Below, one piece after another: positions 8,643 through 18,090 of a stretch of 64,000 bases of DNA. The notes under the pieces were generated by a model that saw nothing but the letters and a program-made list of their open reading frames with translations, ran no database searches and was not told where the DNA came from. The translations under genes and the position numbers were made by a program. Origin of the DNA: FEB-35 sp050263095 (GTDB lineage: Bacteria; Desulfobacterota; Deferrimicrobia; Deferrimicrobiales; Deferrimicrobiaceae); the NCBI GenBank assembly GCA_050263095.1, contig JBLNEW010000069.1, forward strand, positions 1-64,000, in the 5' to 3' direction. Positions within the stretch are counted from its first letter, which is position 1, and each line of letters begins with the position of its first letter.

Positions 8643-9586
8643 CTTCTCCTCATGTTGCGCAGGATCTGGAAGGCCGTCTCCAGGGCGGCCAGCCCCTCTA
8701 CGCCTGAGACCCTCGGCGGGGCGAGGTGAATCACGCAGTCAAGGAAGGAGCGGATCTCGTCCTTGAGCGAATCCCCCTTTCCGGTCTCCAGGAGCTCGCC
8801 GGATATTTCAGGCGGCCCCCCGGGCCCCCCGGGGAACGTCTTCCGGAAGATCTGGATGGTGTGCTCGACGAAATCCATCGAGACGTAGGCATCCTCCTGG
8901 AAGATACGGATCTTGCGCTGCTTGCGGGCGGACACCCTGCTCGCGGTCACGTTCGCCACGCACCCGCTGGCGAAGGATATCCTCGCATTCGCTATGTCGA
9001 TGTTGGGGGACAGCACCGGAACTCCCACCGCATGTATGCGACGGACCGGCGAGCGGACGAAGGAAAGGATCAGGTCCAGGTCGTGGATCATCAGGTCGAG
9101 GACCACGTCTACGTCCGTGCCGCGCACCCCGAACGGGCCCAGGCGGTGGCACTCTATGAAACGCGGCTCCTTGAGGAGCGCCGCCGCCTTCAGCACCGCC
9201 GGGTTGAAGCGCTCCACGTGGCCGATCTGGAATACCAGCTTACGCTTCGCCGCTTCCCTCACCAGCGCGCGCGCCTCGCGCACGTTCGCAGTTATCGGCT
9301 TTTCCAGGAGGACATGGACTCCCGCCCGCATCGCGTCCATGGCCACGCCATAGTGCGCGGTGGTGGGCACCGCGATGGATACGGCGTCCACCTCCTTCAG
9401 AAGGCGCCTGCGGTCCGCGAAAAATGCCGTCCCGCACTCGTCCGCCACTGCCTTCCCCCGGGCCTGGTCGGAGTCGCACACCCCCGCCAGCATGTGGTCG
9501 GAGAACGATGCGATCTTCTGGGCGTGAATTCGCCCCAGGTACCCGACGCCGATGACTCCGACCTTGAGCCGTCCGCTCCCCGCCAT
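8639..9586 (-). CDS. Gfo/Idh/MocA family oxidoreductase (GnnA-like position)
   Basis: 315-residue NAD(P)-dependent sugar oxidoreductase. Visible: the Rossmann motif VGVIGVGYLGRIHA, the EKPIT motif (about residue 95), and the GHVERFNP and DLMIHDLDLIL segments of the Gfo/Idh/MocA fold. It sits directly between lpxA and lpxB. In Acidithiobacillus ferrooxidans that place is held by gnnA with gnnB, which make the 3-amino sugar UDP-GlcNAc3N for amide-linked lipid A. Here no GnnB-type aminotransferase is adjacent, so a GnnA role is possible but not shown. Confidence 0.85.
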   Translation of the reverse strand: MAGSGRLKVGVIGVGYLGRIHAQKIASFSDHMLAGVCDSDQARGKAVADECGTAFFADRRRLLKEVDAVSIAVPTTAHYGVAMDAMRAGVHVLLEKPITANVREARALVREAAKRKLVFQIGHVERFNPAVLKAAALLKEPRFIECHRLGPFGVRGTDVDVVLDLMIHDLDLILSFVRSPVRRIHAVGVPVLSPNIDIANARISFASGCVANVTASRVSARKQRKIRIFQEDAYVSMDFVEHTIQIFRKTFPGGPGGPPEISGELLETGKGDSLKDEIRSFLDCVIHLAPPRVSGVEGLAALETAFQILRNMRRS

Positions 9587-9592
9587 GGCGGC

Positions 9593-10375
9593 TTACCTCA
9601 AAACCCCGCGCTTGCTCGACCGTATGAAATCCAGCAGGCGCCTCACCTCGGGGAGGAGCTCCACCTCGGCCTCCACCCTCGCCATCGCGTCTTTCATCGG
9701 GGTCCCGGAACGGAACAGGATCCGGTAGGCTTTTTTCAAGGCGGAGATTCCCTCCTCCGTGAACTTGTTTCGCTTGAGGCCGATCATGTTCAGCCCGTAA
9801 AGAGACTGGCCCTTCTGGGCGCGGGCCACGACTGCGGTAACGTACGGCGGGACGTCCTGCGGGACCCCGGAGAGCGCCCCCACTATCGCGATCTCCCCTA
9901 TGCGCACGAATTGATGCACGCCCACGAGGCCTCCGATGATCGCTCCGTCGCCGACCTCGACGTGCCCGGCGAGAGTGGCGGCGTTGGCCATGACGACCCG
10001 GTTCCCCACGATGCAGTCGTGCGCCACGTGGCAATATGCCATGAGCAGCGTGTTGCTTCCGACCCGGGTCACCCCCGAGCCGTGCTCTGTCCCGCGGTTG
10101 ACGGTAACGTACTCCCGGATGGTGTTGCCGTCGCCCAGCTCCACCCAGGTATCCTCCCCCTTGAATTTCAGGTCCTGCGGCGGGGCCCCGATCGATGCGA
10201 AGGAATATATGCGGTTCCCGGACCCCATGCGGACGTGCGACGCGATCTGCACGTGGGAGCCTATGGAGCACCGGTCCCCTATCGTAACCTTCGGCCCGAT
10301 CACCGTGTAAGGCCCGACCTCGACGCCTTCCCCCAGGCGCGCATCCGGATCGACGATCGCCGTGGGGTGGATCAT
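9593..10375 (-). CDS. lpxA: UDP-N-acetylglucosamine O-acyltransferase
   Basis: First enzyme of lipid A synthesis; a left-handed beta-helix trimer. The 260 residues carry hexapeptide repeats, the catalytic His of HVAHDC (H119, equivalent to E. coli H125) and the VPPYV segment near the end of the helix. The residue at the E. coli G173 hydrocarbon-ruler position is Ala (A167), suggesting altered acyl-length choice. The start at 10375 overlaps the fabZ stop (ATGA); a longer frame upstream is fabZ shadow. Confidence 0.95.
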   Translation of the reverse strand: MIHPTAIVDPDARLGEGVEVGPYTVIGPKVTIGDRCSIGSHVQIASHVRMGSGNRIYSFASIGAPPQDLKFKGEDTWVELGDGNTIREYVTVNRGTEHGSGVTRVGSNTLLMAYCHVAHDCIVGNRVVMANAATLAGHVEVGDGAIIGGLVGVHQFVRIGEIAIVGALSGVPQDVPPYVTAVVARAQKGQSLYGLNMIGLKRNKFTEEGISALKKAYRILFRSGTPMKDAMARVEAEVELLPEVRRLLDFIRSSKRGVLR

Positions 10376-10833
10376 TTCTGCGATCCTTCCCGGGAGCGAT
10401 CCGTGAACGATTCCCTGATCGTGGCGGTGAGGTCGGCCTCCGCGGCCAGGGCGTCTCCCACCCGCGCCTCCCCGTGTATTTTCCACACGGGCCCCTTGTG
10501 GGCGGTGATAGTCACGTTGAGCAGGAGCTGGTCGCCCGGGACGACGGGCCGCCTGAACCTGCAGTTTTCGATCCCCGCGAAGTATGCGAGCATCTTCTCC
10601 CCGCCCATCGCCTTGAGGGCGAGTATCCCCCCGGCCTGCGCCAGCGCTTCGACGATAAGGACGCCCGGCATTATCGGATGCCCGGGGAAATGGCCGGCGA
10701 AAAACGGTTCGTTGATCGTGACGTTCTTGAGCCCGACTATGCGCCGCCCCGGCTCCAGCTCCAGGATCCGGTCCACCAGAAGGAACGGGTATCGATGCGG
10801 CAGCAGGTCCATGATCTCCTGTATATTGAGCAT
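10372..10833 (-). CDS. fabZ: 3-hydroxyacyl-[acyl-carrier-protein] dehydratase
   Basis: Hot-dog fold dehydratase of fatty acid elongation, 153 residues. Catalytic H48 lies in GHFPGHPIMPGV and E62 in VEALAQAGG. It begins with IMDLLPHRYPFLLVDR, typical of the family. It is placed, as in many Gram-negatives, between lpxD and lpxA, where fatty acid and lipid A synthesis compete for hydroxyacyl-ACP. It starts one base beyond the lpxD stop. Confidence 0.96.
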   Translation of the reverse strand: MLNIQEIMDLLPHRYPFLLVDRILELEPGRRIVGLKNVTINEPFFAGHFPGHPIMPGVLIVEALAQAGGILALKAMGGEKMLAYFAGIENCRFRRPVVPGDQLLLNVTITAHKGPVWKIHGEARVGDALAAEADLTATIRESFTDRSREGSQK

Positions 10834-10834
10834 C

Positions 10835-11869
10835 TTACCCCTCCCCCTTCCGGATATCGGATTCCTCGAGCCGCTTCACGCGGCGGAACAGCTCCGGCAG
10901 CTTCGGCAGCAGCATCGACATCCGCAGCCACGAAGGGTGGGGGATCGCCGGAATCCCCGACCAGACCATGGCGTCCGACGCGCGAAGCGTGTCGGCCACG
11001 CCGCACTTGGCCCCAAGCATTATTCCGTCCTCCACCTCCAGGTGCCCCGCAAGTCCCGCCTGGCCGCCTATCATCACCCGGTTGCCGATCCTGCAGCTTC
11101 CCGCGATCCCGGTAAGCGCGGCGATCGCCGTATCCCTGCCTATGGTGACGTTGTGCCCCACCTGCACCAGGTTGTCGAGCTTGGTGCCGCGGTCGATCCG
11201 CGTCACGCCCAGCGCCGCGCGGTCCACGGTCGAATTGGCGCCGATCTCCACGTCGTCGCCGATTTCCACCGTCCCCACCTGGGGGATCTTCCGGAACCCC
11301 TCGCGCGAAGGCGCGAACCCGAACCCGTCGCTCCCGATGACGCAGCCCGCGTGCAGGATCACGCGCGACCCGATCCGCACGTCGTGGTACAGGACTACGT
11401 GCGGATAAAGAATGCAATCCTCCCCCACCCTCGCCCCCTCGCCCACGACGACCCCCGGCATCAGCACGGTCCTGTCGCCGACTACGGCTTCGTCCTCGAC
11501 GACCGCGAAGGGGCAGACCGTGACGTCCTTACCCAGCCGCGCCCCCGGGTGGATGCTGGCCGCGGGCGATATCCCGGCGGGCCGGCGCACGGGCGGATGA
11601 AACAGCTCGACCACGCACGCGAACGTGAAGTAAGGATTGTCAGAAAGCAGGAATGCCGTCCTCGCCCCCTCGACGCGCCCCTTGGCGATTATGGCCGCCG
11701 CCTTCGACTCGCGTGCGAACCGCGCGTACTTGGGGTTCGCGAGGAACGTCACCTGCGCCGGGCCGGCTTCCTCGATGGGAGCGACCCCGGTCACGACGGC
11801 ATCGCCGTCTCCTTCAAGGCGTGCGCCTACGCGCGCCGCCAGGTCGGAAAGACGGATCTCATTTCCCAC
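10835..11869 (-). CDS. lpxD: UDP-3-O-(3-hydroxyacyl)glucosamine N-acyltransferase
   Basis: Third step of lipid A synthesis. The 344 residues have an N-terminal uridine-binding domain (about 1-100, with FLANPKYARF) and a left-handed beta-helix of hexapeptide repeats (about 105-310). The catalytic His is in LVQVGHNVTIG. The C-terminal helix (RMSMLLPKLPELFRRVKRLEE) is typical. The start overlaps the 3' end of the ompH/skp gene by 11 bases. Confidence 0.95.
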   Translation of the reverse strand: MGNEIRLSDLAARVGARLEGDGDAVVTGVAPIEEAGPAQVTFLANPKYARFARESKAAAIIAKGRVEGARTAFLLSDNPYFTFACVVELFHPPVRRPAGISPAASIHPGARLGKDVTVCPFAVVEDEAVVGDRTVLMPGVVVGEGARVGEDCILYPHVVLYHDVRIGSRVILHAGCVIGSDGFGFAPSREGFRKIPQVGTVEIGDDVEIGANSTVDRAALGVTRIDRGTKLDNLVQVGHNVTIGRDTAIAALTGIAGSCRIGNRVMIGGQAGLAGHLEVEDGIMLGAKCGVADTLRASDAMVWSGIPAIPHPSWLRMSMLLPKLPELFRRVKRLEESDIRKGEG

Positions 11870-12395
11870 CGGCCTTCTCCTTGTTCACCATATCCAGCAC
11901 CTTGTCGGTGATGTCCATGGCGGGGCTGAAGTGGACGACGCCGCCCTGCGTGCGATCGAGCACCAGGTCGATCTTCTCGGCGGCGACGATCTTTTCCAAC
12001 TGCGCCTCGACTATTTTTAAGACCTCCCGGGTCTGCTCCCCCTGGCGGGTCTGCATCTCCTTCTCCGCCTCCTGGGTCAGCTGGCGCAGCTCCGAGATCT
12101 TGCCGTTCAGCGCATCCTCCTTCTCCTTGAGCTTCTCCTTGCCCAGGAGGATCTTCTGCTTGTCGATCTCCTCCTTGGCCTTCCTCGCCTCCTCCTGCTT
12201 GTCCTCCACCTTCTTCTTGAGCTCTTCGTAGCGTGCCTCGATCCGCTGCTTCGCTGCCTTGCCCGCCGTGGACTCGTTCAGTATCTTGTTCACGTCGATC
12301 ACGGCGACCTTGGGCCCCTGGGCCCAGGCCGCGCCCGAGAACATGACCGCCGCGGCGAAGACCGCCGCAATCCGCAACACCTTTACAGTCTCCAT
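11859..12395 (-). CDS. OmpH/Skp family periplasmic chaperone
   Basis: 178-residue exported protein that should hold unfolded outer-membrane proteins for BamA. A signal peptide (about residues 1-25, cleavage near AAWA-QG) is followed by KVAVIDVNKILNES, then a long Lys/Glu-rich coiled coil (about 45-130), the arms of the Skp trimer. It lies directly downstream of bamA with an 18-base gap, the usual arrangement bamA-skp-lpxD-fabZ-lpxA-lpxB. Confidence 0.92.
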   Translation of the reverse strand: METVKVLRIAAVFAAAVMFSGAAWAQGPKVAVIDVNKILNESTAGKAAKQRIEARYEELKKKVEDKQEEARKAKEEIDKQKILLGKEKLKEKEDALNGKISELRQLTQEAEKEMQTRQGEQTREVLKIVEAQLEKIVAAEKIDLVLDRTQGGVVHFSPAMDITDKVLDMVNKEKAGGK

Positions 12396-12413
12396 CGTTG
12401 CCTTCCCCCTTGG

Positions 12414-14690
12414 TTAGAATACCGTTCCTATCGTGAACTCGGCCACCCTCCGGGGCTCCCCGGGGGATGGATTGAGATTCCACCCCCACTCGAAGCGCAG
12501 CGGCCCCATCGGCGAATACCACCTGAGCCCGAATCCCGCCGCATATTTTAGCTGCTCGCCGCTCCACGGCCAATCTCCCTGCCGGTATGCATTGCCCGCG
12601 TCGAAGAAAACCACCCCCTTGAAGCCGAACTCGTTGAACAGGGGGAATATGTACTCCAGGTTCATGAAGAGCTCCTTGTTCCCTCCGATGAGCTCCCCCG
12701 TATTCTCGTCCTTGGGCGACACCGTGCGCGACTTGAAGCCGCGCAGGCTGTACGGTCCGCCCAGGAAGAACCTCTCGAAGATCGGCACCCTTCCCCCGAC
12801 CGTAGTGACCGTGTGCCCCCAGAGGAAGTTCGCGCTCAACACCGTGGGACCGATGACCGGGTAGTACGCCCTGGCGTTCAGGAAATACTTGACGAAATCG
12901 CTGTCGCCGCCGAACGGGCCGCCGGCGGACTCCACGGACACGGACTGCACCGTGCCTTTCGACGGATCGAACATCTTGTCCGTCGTGTTCCGGACGACGC
13001 TGACCATGACGCTCCTGGTCTCCTGCGTCCCCTTGTTGAACTCCTCCTTGAGTATCGGCGAAATGGCGGTGCCGGGGTCCGAGATCAGGGTCTGGTCCAC
13101 GCGGAACATCATGCTGGCGTTCACGTACTTGGTGACCTGGTATCCCACGCCCGCCTTTCCCCCCGACGACTTGCGATGGAAATCGGTGTATCTCGTGTCG
13201 GTCTTGTAGGCGTTCAGGAGCAGGCTGAAATCGGTGTCCAGGAAATGGGGATCGCGGAAATCCAGGCTGAACACCGTCCGCCTGGCCCCGAACTGCGAGC
13301 TTAGCTGGGCCTTCCATCCCTTGCCGAACAGGTTGTTCTCGCTGACCTGCACTACGCCGAAGATCTTGTCCAGCGAGCTGTACCCGGCTCCTCCCGAAAG
13401 GGTGCCCGTGGGACCTTCCTGCACGTCCACCTTGACGTCCATCTCGCCCGGGGCCTTCGAAGGGGCGGTTGTGATCTTGACGTCCTTGAAGTAGGAAAGC
13501 CTGGTCAGGTTCTCCTTGCTTTCCTTGAGGCCGGTCGCCGTGTAGAGCTGCCCGTCCTCCACTTCGAGGTCCCTCCGGATGATCCGGTCGAGGGTCTTGG
13601 TGTTCCCCGCGATCTCCACCTTCCCGAACCGGAACTTGCCGCCGCGCTCCGTCCGGTAGGTCAGGTCCGCGACCGGGTACTCGCTCCTCTTCTCGACGAT
13701 CGGCGAGACAAGCGCCTGGGCGTATCCCTTGTCGTTCTGAAGCGTAGTCAGGGCGAGGAGATCGGCCAGGAGCGTCTCGCGGTTGAATATATCCCCCTGC
13801 TTCAGCTTGACGGCCTTCCGCTGCGCGTCCTCCGGGACGTCGCTCTCGCCGGAGAACCGCAGCCGCCCAACGCGGTACTGCCTCCCCTCGAACACGTGTA
13901 TCGACATCTCGAGGCCTTTCGGCCCCCTGGTGAACCCCGGATCGGACACCTTCGAGTCGATGAATCCGTTGTTATGGTAGAGCGACTCTATCTTGCGTAT
14001 GTCGTTTTCGAGGACGTCCTTCTTGAAAGTGCCGGAGTCGGTTATGAAGGAGAAAAGACCCTCCTCGTCCGTGTCCATGACTTTGCGGATGGCCTTGGCG
14101 GAAAGATAGAGATTCCCGGTGATGCGGATTTTGGCGATCTTGAGCTTCAATCCTTCGACGATGCGGTAAACGACCCTGATCGATCCGTCGGCCTCCTCCT
14201 CCACCTTCGTATCCACGGTAACGTCGAAAAATCCCTTGTTCTGGTACACGTCGGTTATCTTGCGCGCCGACTCCTTTACCTGTTCATCCCTGAAAAGCGA
14301 CCGTTCCTTGGTGGTGATCGCCTGCCGTATGTCGGCGGCCTCCACCTCCTTGTTCCCCTCGATCCTCACGGAGGACACGATGGGCTTTTCGGTCACGATC
14401 ACGGTCAGCCGGTATCCCCCGGGCACCTCCTCGGCGTCGAAGCGCACGTCGGTGAAATATCCCATGCGATAGACGGCCTTGACGTCCTCGCGTATGCGCG
14501 CGAGGTCGAACTCCCCTCCGACCCTGGTGCTCATCGCCGAACGGATGGTTTCCGTGCCGGCACGCTGCGCTCCCTGGACGTCCACCGCCACGACGCGGAA
14601 ACCTTCCGGGAACGCGTCGCCGGCGGCGAGCAGCGTCGCGGCCGCGCAAATGGCCGAGATGAAAGCCGCTGTCGCCGCGCGAAACGTCAA
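12414..14690 (-). CDS. bamA: Outer membrane protein assembly factor BamA
   Basis: Omp85 protein that inserts beta-barrels into the outer membrane. The 758 residues comprise a signal peptide (about 1-28), a run of POTRA domains (about 30-420), and a 16-strand barrel ending in a C-terminal Phe (FTIGTVF), the outer-membrane sorting signal. In the barrel the GGPYSLRGFKSR segment corresponds to the conserved VRGF loop. The start overlaps the lolD stop by 4 bases (ATGA). Confidence 0.96.
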   Translation of the reverse strand: MTFRAATAAFISAICAAATLLAAGDAFPEGFRVVAVDVQGAQRAGTETIRSAMSTRVGGEFDLARIREDVKAVYRMGYFTDVRFDAEEVPGGYRLTVIVTEKPIVSSVRIEGNKEVEAADIRQAITTKERSLFRDEQVKESARKITDVYQNKGFFDVTVDTKVEEEADGSIRVVYRIVEGLKLKIAKIRITGNLYLSAKAIRKVMDTDEEGLFSFITDSGTFKKDVLENDIRKIESLYHNNGFIDSKVSDPGFTRGPKGLEMSIHVFEGRQYRVGRLRFSGESDVPEDAQRKAVKLKQGDIFNRETLLADLLALTTLQNDKGYAQALVSPIVEKRSEYPVADLTYRTERGGKFRFGKVEIAGNTKTLDRIIRRDLEVEDGQLYTATGLKESKENLTRLSYFKDVKITTAPSKAPGEMDVKVDVQEGPTGTLSGGAGYSSLDKIFGVVQVSENNLFGKGWKAQLSSQFGARRTVFSLDFRDPHFLDTDFSLLLNAYKTDTRYTDFHRKSSGGKAGVGYQVTKYVNASMMFRVDQTLISDPGTAISPILKEEFNKGTQETRSVMVSVVRNTTDKMFDPSKGTVQSVSVESAGGPFGGDSDFVKYFLNARAYYPVIGPTVLSANFLWGHTVTTVGGRVPIFERFFLGGPYSLRGFKSRTVSPKDENTGELIGGNKELFMNLEYIFPLFNEFGFKGVVFFDAGNAYRQGDWPWSGEQLKYAAGFGLRWYSPMGPLRFEWGWNLNPSPGEPRRVAEFTIGTVF

Positions 14691-15367
14691 GAAACGACCC
14701 GCCCGTCGTCTATCCGGATTATCCGGTGCAGCCGGCCGGCAAGCTCCTCGTTGTGGGTGACCATGATCAGGGTAAGCCCGCGCCTCCGGTTGAGGTCGAG
14801 CATGAGCTCCATCACTCCGCCGGCGGTTTCCTTGTCCAGGTTCCCGGTCGGCTCGTCGGCCAAAAGGACGGCGGGCTCCATTGCGAGCGCCCGGCAGATC
14901 GCCACGCGCTGCTGCTCTCCCCCGGAGAGCTCGCCGATCCTGTGCGTGAGACGCCCGGCAAGCCCCACGTCCGAAAGGAGCGCATCCGCCCGCAGGGCAG
15001 CTTCCGACCTTCCCATGCCGGAGATGAGGCAGGGAAGCATCACGTTTTCGCGCGCGGTGAATTCCGAAAGGAGGTGATGGAACTGGAAGACGAACCCGAT
15101 TGTCCGGTTGCGAAACGCCGCCAATTGCTCCTCCGGAAGGACGGTCAGTTCGCGACCGTCGTAGGAGACAGTCCCCGACGTCGCCCGGTCCAGCGTCCCT
15201 ATTATCTGAAGGAAAGTTGTCTTCCCCGCGCCCGAGACCCCCACGACCCCGAGGGTCTCCCCCCGCGCGACCGAAACGTCGATACCCTTCAGGACCTCCA
15301 GCGATCCGCCCCGCTTGCTGAAAGATTTCCGCAGGTTTTCGACGCGGATCAGCTCTCCGCTATTCAT
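14687..15367 (-). CDS. lolD: Lipoprotein-releasing ABC transporter ATP-binding protein
   Basis: ATPase of the LolCDE complex that extracts outer-membrane lipoproteins from the inner membrane. The 226 residues show Walker A GVSGAGKTT, the Q-loop with FQFHHLLSEFTARENVMLP (the LolD-type sequence), signature LSGGEQQRVAICRAL, Walker B LLADEPTGNLD and the switch His in VTHNEEL. It overlaps the permease gene by 8 bases and bamA by 4. Confidence 0.94.
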   Translation of the reverse strand: MNSGELIRVENLRKSFSKRGGSLEVLKGIDVSVARGETLGVVGVSGAGKTTFLQIIGTLDRATSGTVSYDGRELTVLPEEQLAAFRNRTIGFVFQFHHLLSEFTARENVMLPCLISGMGRSEAALRADALLSDVGLAGRLTHRIGELSGGEQQRVAICRALAMEPAVLLADEPTGNLDKETAGGVMELMLDLNRRRGLTLIMVTHNEELAGRLHRIIRIDDGRVVS

Positions 15368-16595
15368 AGCGGATCGCCTCCGCCGGGTCGATGCGCGCCG
15401 CCTGCAGGCTCGGGTAGAGGGTCGCCAGGAAGCATATCAGGATGGAACTTCCGCTGACCAGCAGAATGTTCAACGGGTCAAGGAGCACCGGCAGGGTGGT
15501 TATGTAGTACACGTCGCCGGGCAGATGGATGAACTGGTATCGCCGCAGGAGATCGCAAAGGAGCGCTCCGAGCGCGGTCCCTATCGCAGTCCCGGAGATC
15601 CCGATCAGGAGGCCTTCCAGGGCGAAAACCCTGCGTATGGTCTTCCGGGTGGCCCCCATCGTCATCAGGACGGCGATGTCCCGCGTCTTCTCCATTACGA
15701 CCATGATCAGCGTGCTGATGATGTTGAAGGCCGCTACGAGCACTATGAGCGCCAGGATGACGAACATGACCACCTTTTCGAGCTTGAGCGCCGAGAACAG
15801 GTTGCGGTTGCTCTGCATCCAGTCCTTCGCCCAATAGGGGTAGCCCAGAGACGAACGGATCCGGCCCGCCACTTCCCCCGCCGCGTATATGTCGTCGACC
15901 TTCACCTCGACCCCGGTCCCCCCCCCATCCATCCCGAGCACCTTCCCGGCCTCCGGGAGGGATACGTACGCGAAAGTGGCGTCGTACTCGTACATGCCCG
16001 ACTCGGAGATCCCGCCGACGCGGAACCGCGTCACGCGAGGGAAAGTTCCCAGCGGAGTCACGTTGCCGCCGGGCACCAGGATCTCCACGACCTCCCCCAC
16101 CGTCACCCCGAGGTTTCCGGCAAGCTCCTTGCCCAGGATGACGCCTGGAAGGCCGGAAGATCCCCCGCTCCCAAGCGCCTCCATGCTTCCCTTGCGGATG
16201 TCCTTAACGAGCCTGGTGACCTGCCCGACCGTGGCCAGGTCCACCCCCCGCAGCACTCCGCCCGCGGCGGCGGTGCCGGAGGAGATCATCATCTGCGAGA
16301 ATATGTACGGGCTGGCGCCGGCCACTCCCCGCACCCGGCGCACCTTCTCGGCGATCGAGAACGGCTCCTCGATGCTGCCGTCGAGGCTGGTAACGTGGAC
16401 GTGCGCCGTGGCGCCCAGTATGCGGTCCTTGAGTTCCTTCTCGAACCCGCTCATGACGGCGAGCACGATGACGAGCGCGGCGACGCCGACCGTCACGCCG
16501 GCCACCGAAATGATCGTTATGATGGAGATGAAGGTCTGTTTCCGCTTGGCGAGAAGGTATTTGAGGGCTATGAAATATTCGACGGGGAGCCTCAA
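15360..16595 (-). CDS. lolC: Lipoprotein-releasing ABC transporter permease (LolC/LolE family)
   Basis: 411-residue FtsX-type permease with a first transmembrane helix (about 20-45), a periplasmic MacB-like domain (about 50-260) and three C-terminal helices (about 275-400). The start (YFIALKYLLAKRKQTFISIITIISVAGV) matches LolC/LolE. Only one permease gene is present, so a homodimeric LolF-like arrangement or a second unlinked permease are both possible. It is 7 bases downstream of lysS. Confidence 0.92.
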   Translation of the reverse strand: MRLPVEYFIALKYLLAKRKQTFISIITIISVAGVTVGVAALVIVLAVMSGFEKELKDRILGATAHVHVTSLDGSIEEPFSIAEKVRRVRGVAGASPYIFSQMMISSGTAAAGGVLRGVDLATVGQVTRLVKDIRKGSMEALGSGGSSGLPGVILGKELAGNLGVTVGEVVEILVPGGNVTPLGTFPRVTRFRVGGISESGMYEYDATFAYVSLPEAGKVLGMDGGGTGVEVKVDDIYAAGEVAGRIRSSLGYPYWAKDWMQSNRNLFSALKLEKVVMFVILALIVLVAAFNIISTLIMVVMEKTRDIAVLMTMGATRKTIRRVFALEGLLIGISGTAIGTALGALLCDLLRRYQFIHLPGDVYYITTLPVLLDPLNILLVSGSSILICFLATLYPSLQAARIDPAEAIRYE

Positions 16596-16602
16596 CTCGG
16601 GT

Positions 16603-18090
16603 CTACCCCTCTTTCCGCAGCTGGGGGAAAAGGATCACGTCCCGTATCGAGGGCGAATCCGTGAAAAGCATCACCAGGCGGTCGATCCCGATCCCCTCTC
16701 CCGCGGCGGGCGGCATGCCGTGTTCGAGGGCGCGCAGGAAATCCTCGTCCATCGCGTGCGCCTCCTCGTCTCCGCGTTCCTTCCGGCGAAGCTGGTCCTC
16801 GAACCGGCCTCTCTGGTCCAGCGGGTCGTTCAGCTCCGAGAACGCGTTGGCGATCTCGCGTCCCAGGACTATCAGTTCGAACCGGTCCACCGTCTCCGGG
16901 CGCAGATCGTTTTTCCGCGACAGCGGCGACACCTCGATGGGATATTCCGTTACGAACGCCGGCCCTCGTATCTTCCTCTCCGCCACTTCCTCGAAGATCG
17001 CGACCAGGAGGTTTCCGGGGCCCCAATCGTCCTTGACGGCTATCCCCAGCGATATCGCGGTTTCCCGCAAGAACGCGGGGTCGGCAAGCTTCCCCTCGGG
17101 CAGGTTTCCGTAGGAAGCGACCGCGCCCGCCACCGTCATGCGCTTCCAGGGCGGCGCGAAGTCGATGCTCTCCCCCTGGACCGTGACTGCCGTCGTGCCG
17201 TTGAGGGACACCGCAAGGCCTGAGATCATCTCCTCCGTCAGCGCCATCAGGTCATCGTAGGTGGCGTATGCCTGGTAGAACTCCATCATGGTGAACTCCG
17301 GATTGTGCTGCGTGGAGATGCCCTCGTTCCTGAAATTGCGGTTTATCTCGAATACGCGCTCGAATCCCCCGACGAGGAGCCGCTTCAGGTAAAGTTCAGG
17401 CGCGATCCGCAGGTAAAGGTCCATGTCCAGGGCGTTGTGGTGCGTCACGAACGGCTTCGCCGCGGCGCCCCCCGCCACGGGCTGCATCATCGGGGTCTCC
17501 ACCTCGAGGAAATCGCGCGCCGCAAGGAAGGAGCGCAGGTACGAGACGATCCTGGCGCGGGTGCGGAACACGTCCTTGACCTTCTCGTTGACGATAAGGT
17601 CCACGTATCGTTGGCGGTACCGCGTTTCCACGTCGACCAGCCCATGCCACTTCTCCGGGAGCGGCCGGATGGCCTTGGAGAGCAGCCGGAAACTCTCCGC
17701 CAGCACGGTCAGCTCCCCCGTCCGCGTGACGAAGAGCGGCCCCTCCACCCACACGATGTCGCCGACGTCGGCCGACTTGAGGAATATGGAATAGGCGTCC
17801 TCTCCCAGCTTGTCCTTTCGTATGTAGGCCTGCAGCCGGCCCGCCCGGTCCACGACGACCACGAACGCCGCCTTACCGAACGATCGGGATGCGACCATCC
17901 TGCCCGCGACGTCCACGCGGATCACCGCCCGCTCGAGCTCCTCGGCGGACTTCCCTCCCGCAGCCTCCCGTGCTGCGGCGGTCGTCCACCCCACCTTCTG
18001 ATCGTTGGGGTAGGGGGAGGTCCCGGCCTCCCGCAGCTCGTCGGCCTTGCGGATCCTGTCGCGTATCAGGTCGTTCCAGTCCTCTTTCAC
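16603..18090 (-). CDS. lysS: Lysyl-tRNA synthetase, class II
   Basis: 495-residue class II synthetase charging tRNA-Lys. It has an N-terminal OB-fold anticodon-binding domain (about 55-150) and a catalytic core with motif 2 in FRNEGISTQHNPEFTMMEFY and motif 3 in GIGIDRLVMLF near the C-terminus. The start is a GTG at 18090 that overlaps the prfB stop (GTGA); an upstream extension would be out-of-frame prfB. prfB-lysS is a common bacterial pair. Confidence 0.95.
   Translation of the reverse strand: MKEDWNDLIRDRIRKADELREAGTSPYPNDQKVGWTTAAAREAAGGKSAEELERAVIRVDVAGRMVASRSFGKAAFVVVVDRAGRLQAYIRKDKLGEDAYSIFLKSADVGDIVWVEGPLFVTRTGELTVLAESFRLLSKAIRPLPEKWHGLVDVETRYRQRYVDLIVNEKVKDVFRTRARIVSYLRSFLAARDFLEVETPMMQPVAGGAAAKPFVTHHNALDMDLYLRIAPELYLKRLLVGGFERVFEINRNFRNEGISTQHNPEFTMMEFYQAYATYDDLMALTEEMISGLAVSLNGTTAVTVQGESIDFAPPWKRMTVAGAVASYGNLPEGKLADPAFLRETAISLGIAVKDDWGPGNLLVAIFEEVAERKIRGPAFVTEYPIEVSPLSRKNDLRPETVDRFELIVLGREIANAFSELNDPLDQRGRFEDQLRRKERGDEEAHAMDEDFLRALEHGMPPAAGEGIGIDRLVMLFTDSPSIRDVILFPQLRKEG

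Noticed and set aside
8726..11911. A 1061-residue plus-strand open frame across the lipid A genes
   Set aside because: It is the antisense shadow of lpxA, fabZ, lpxD and the oxidoreductase in GC-rich DNA; composition is His/Arg/Pro-rich with no family features.
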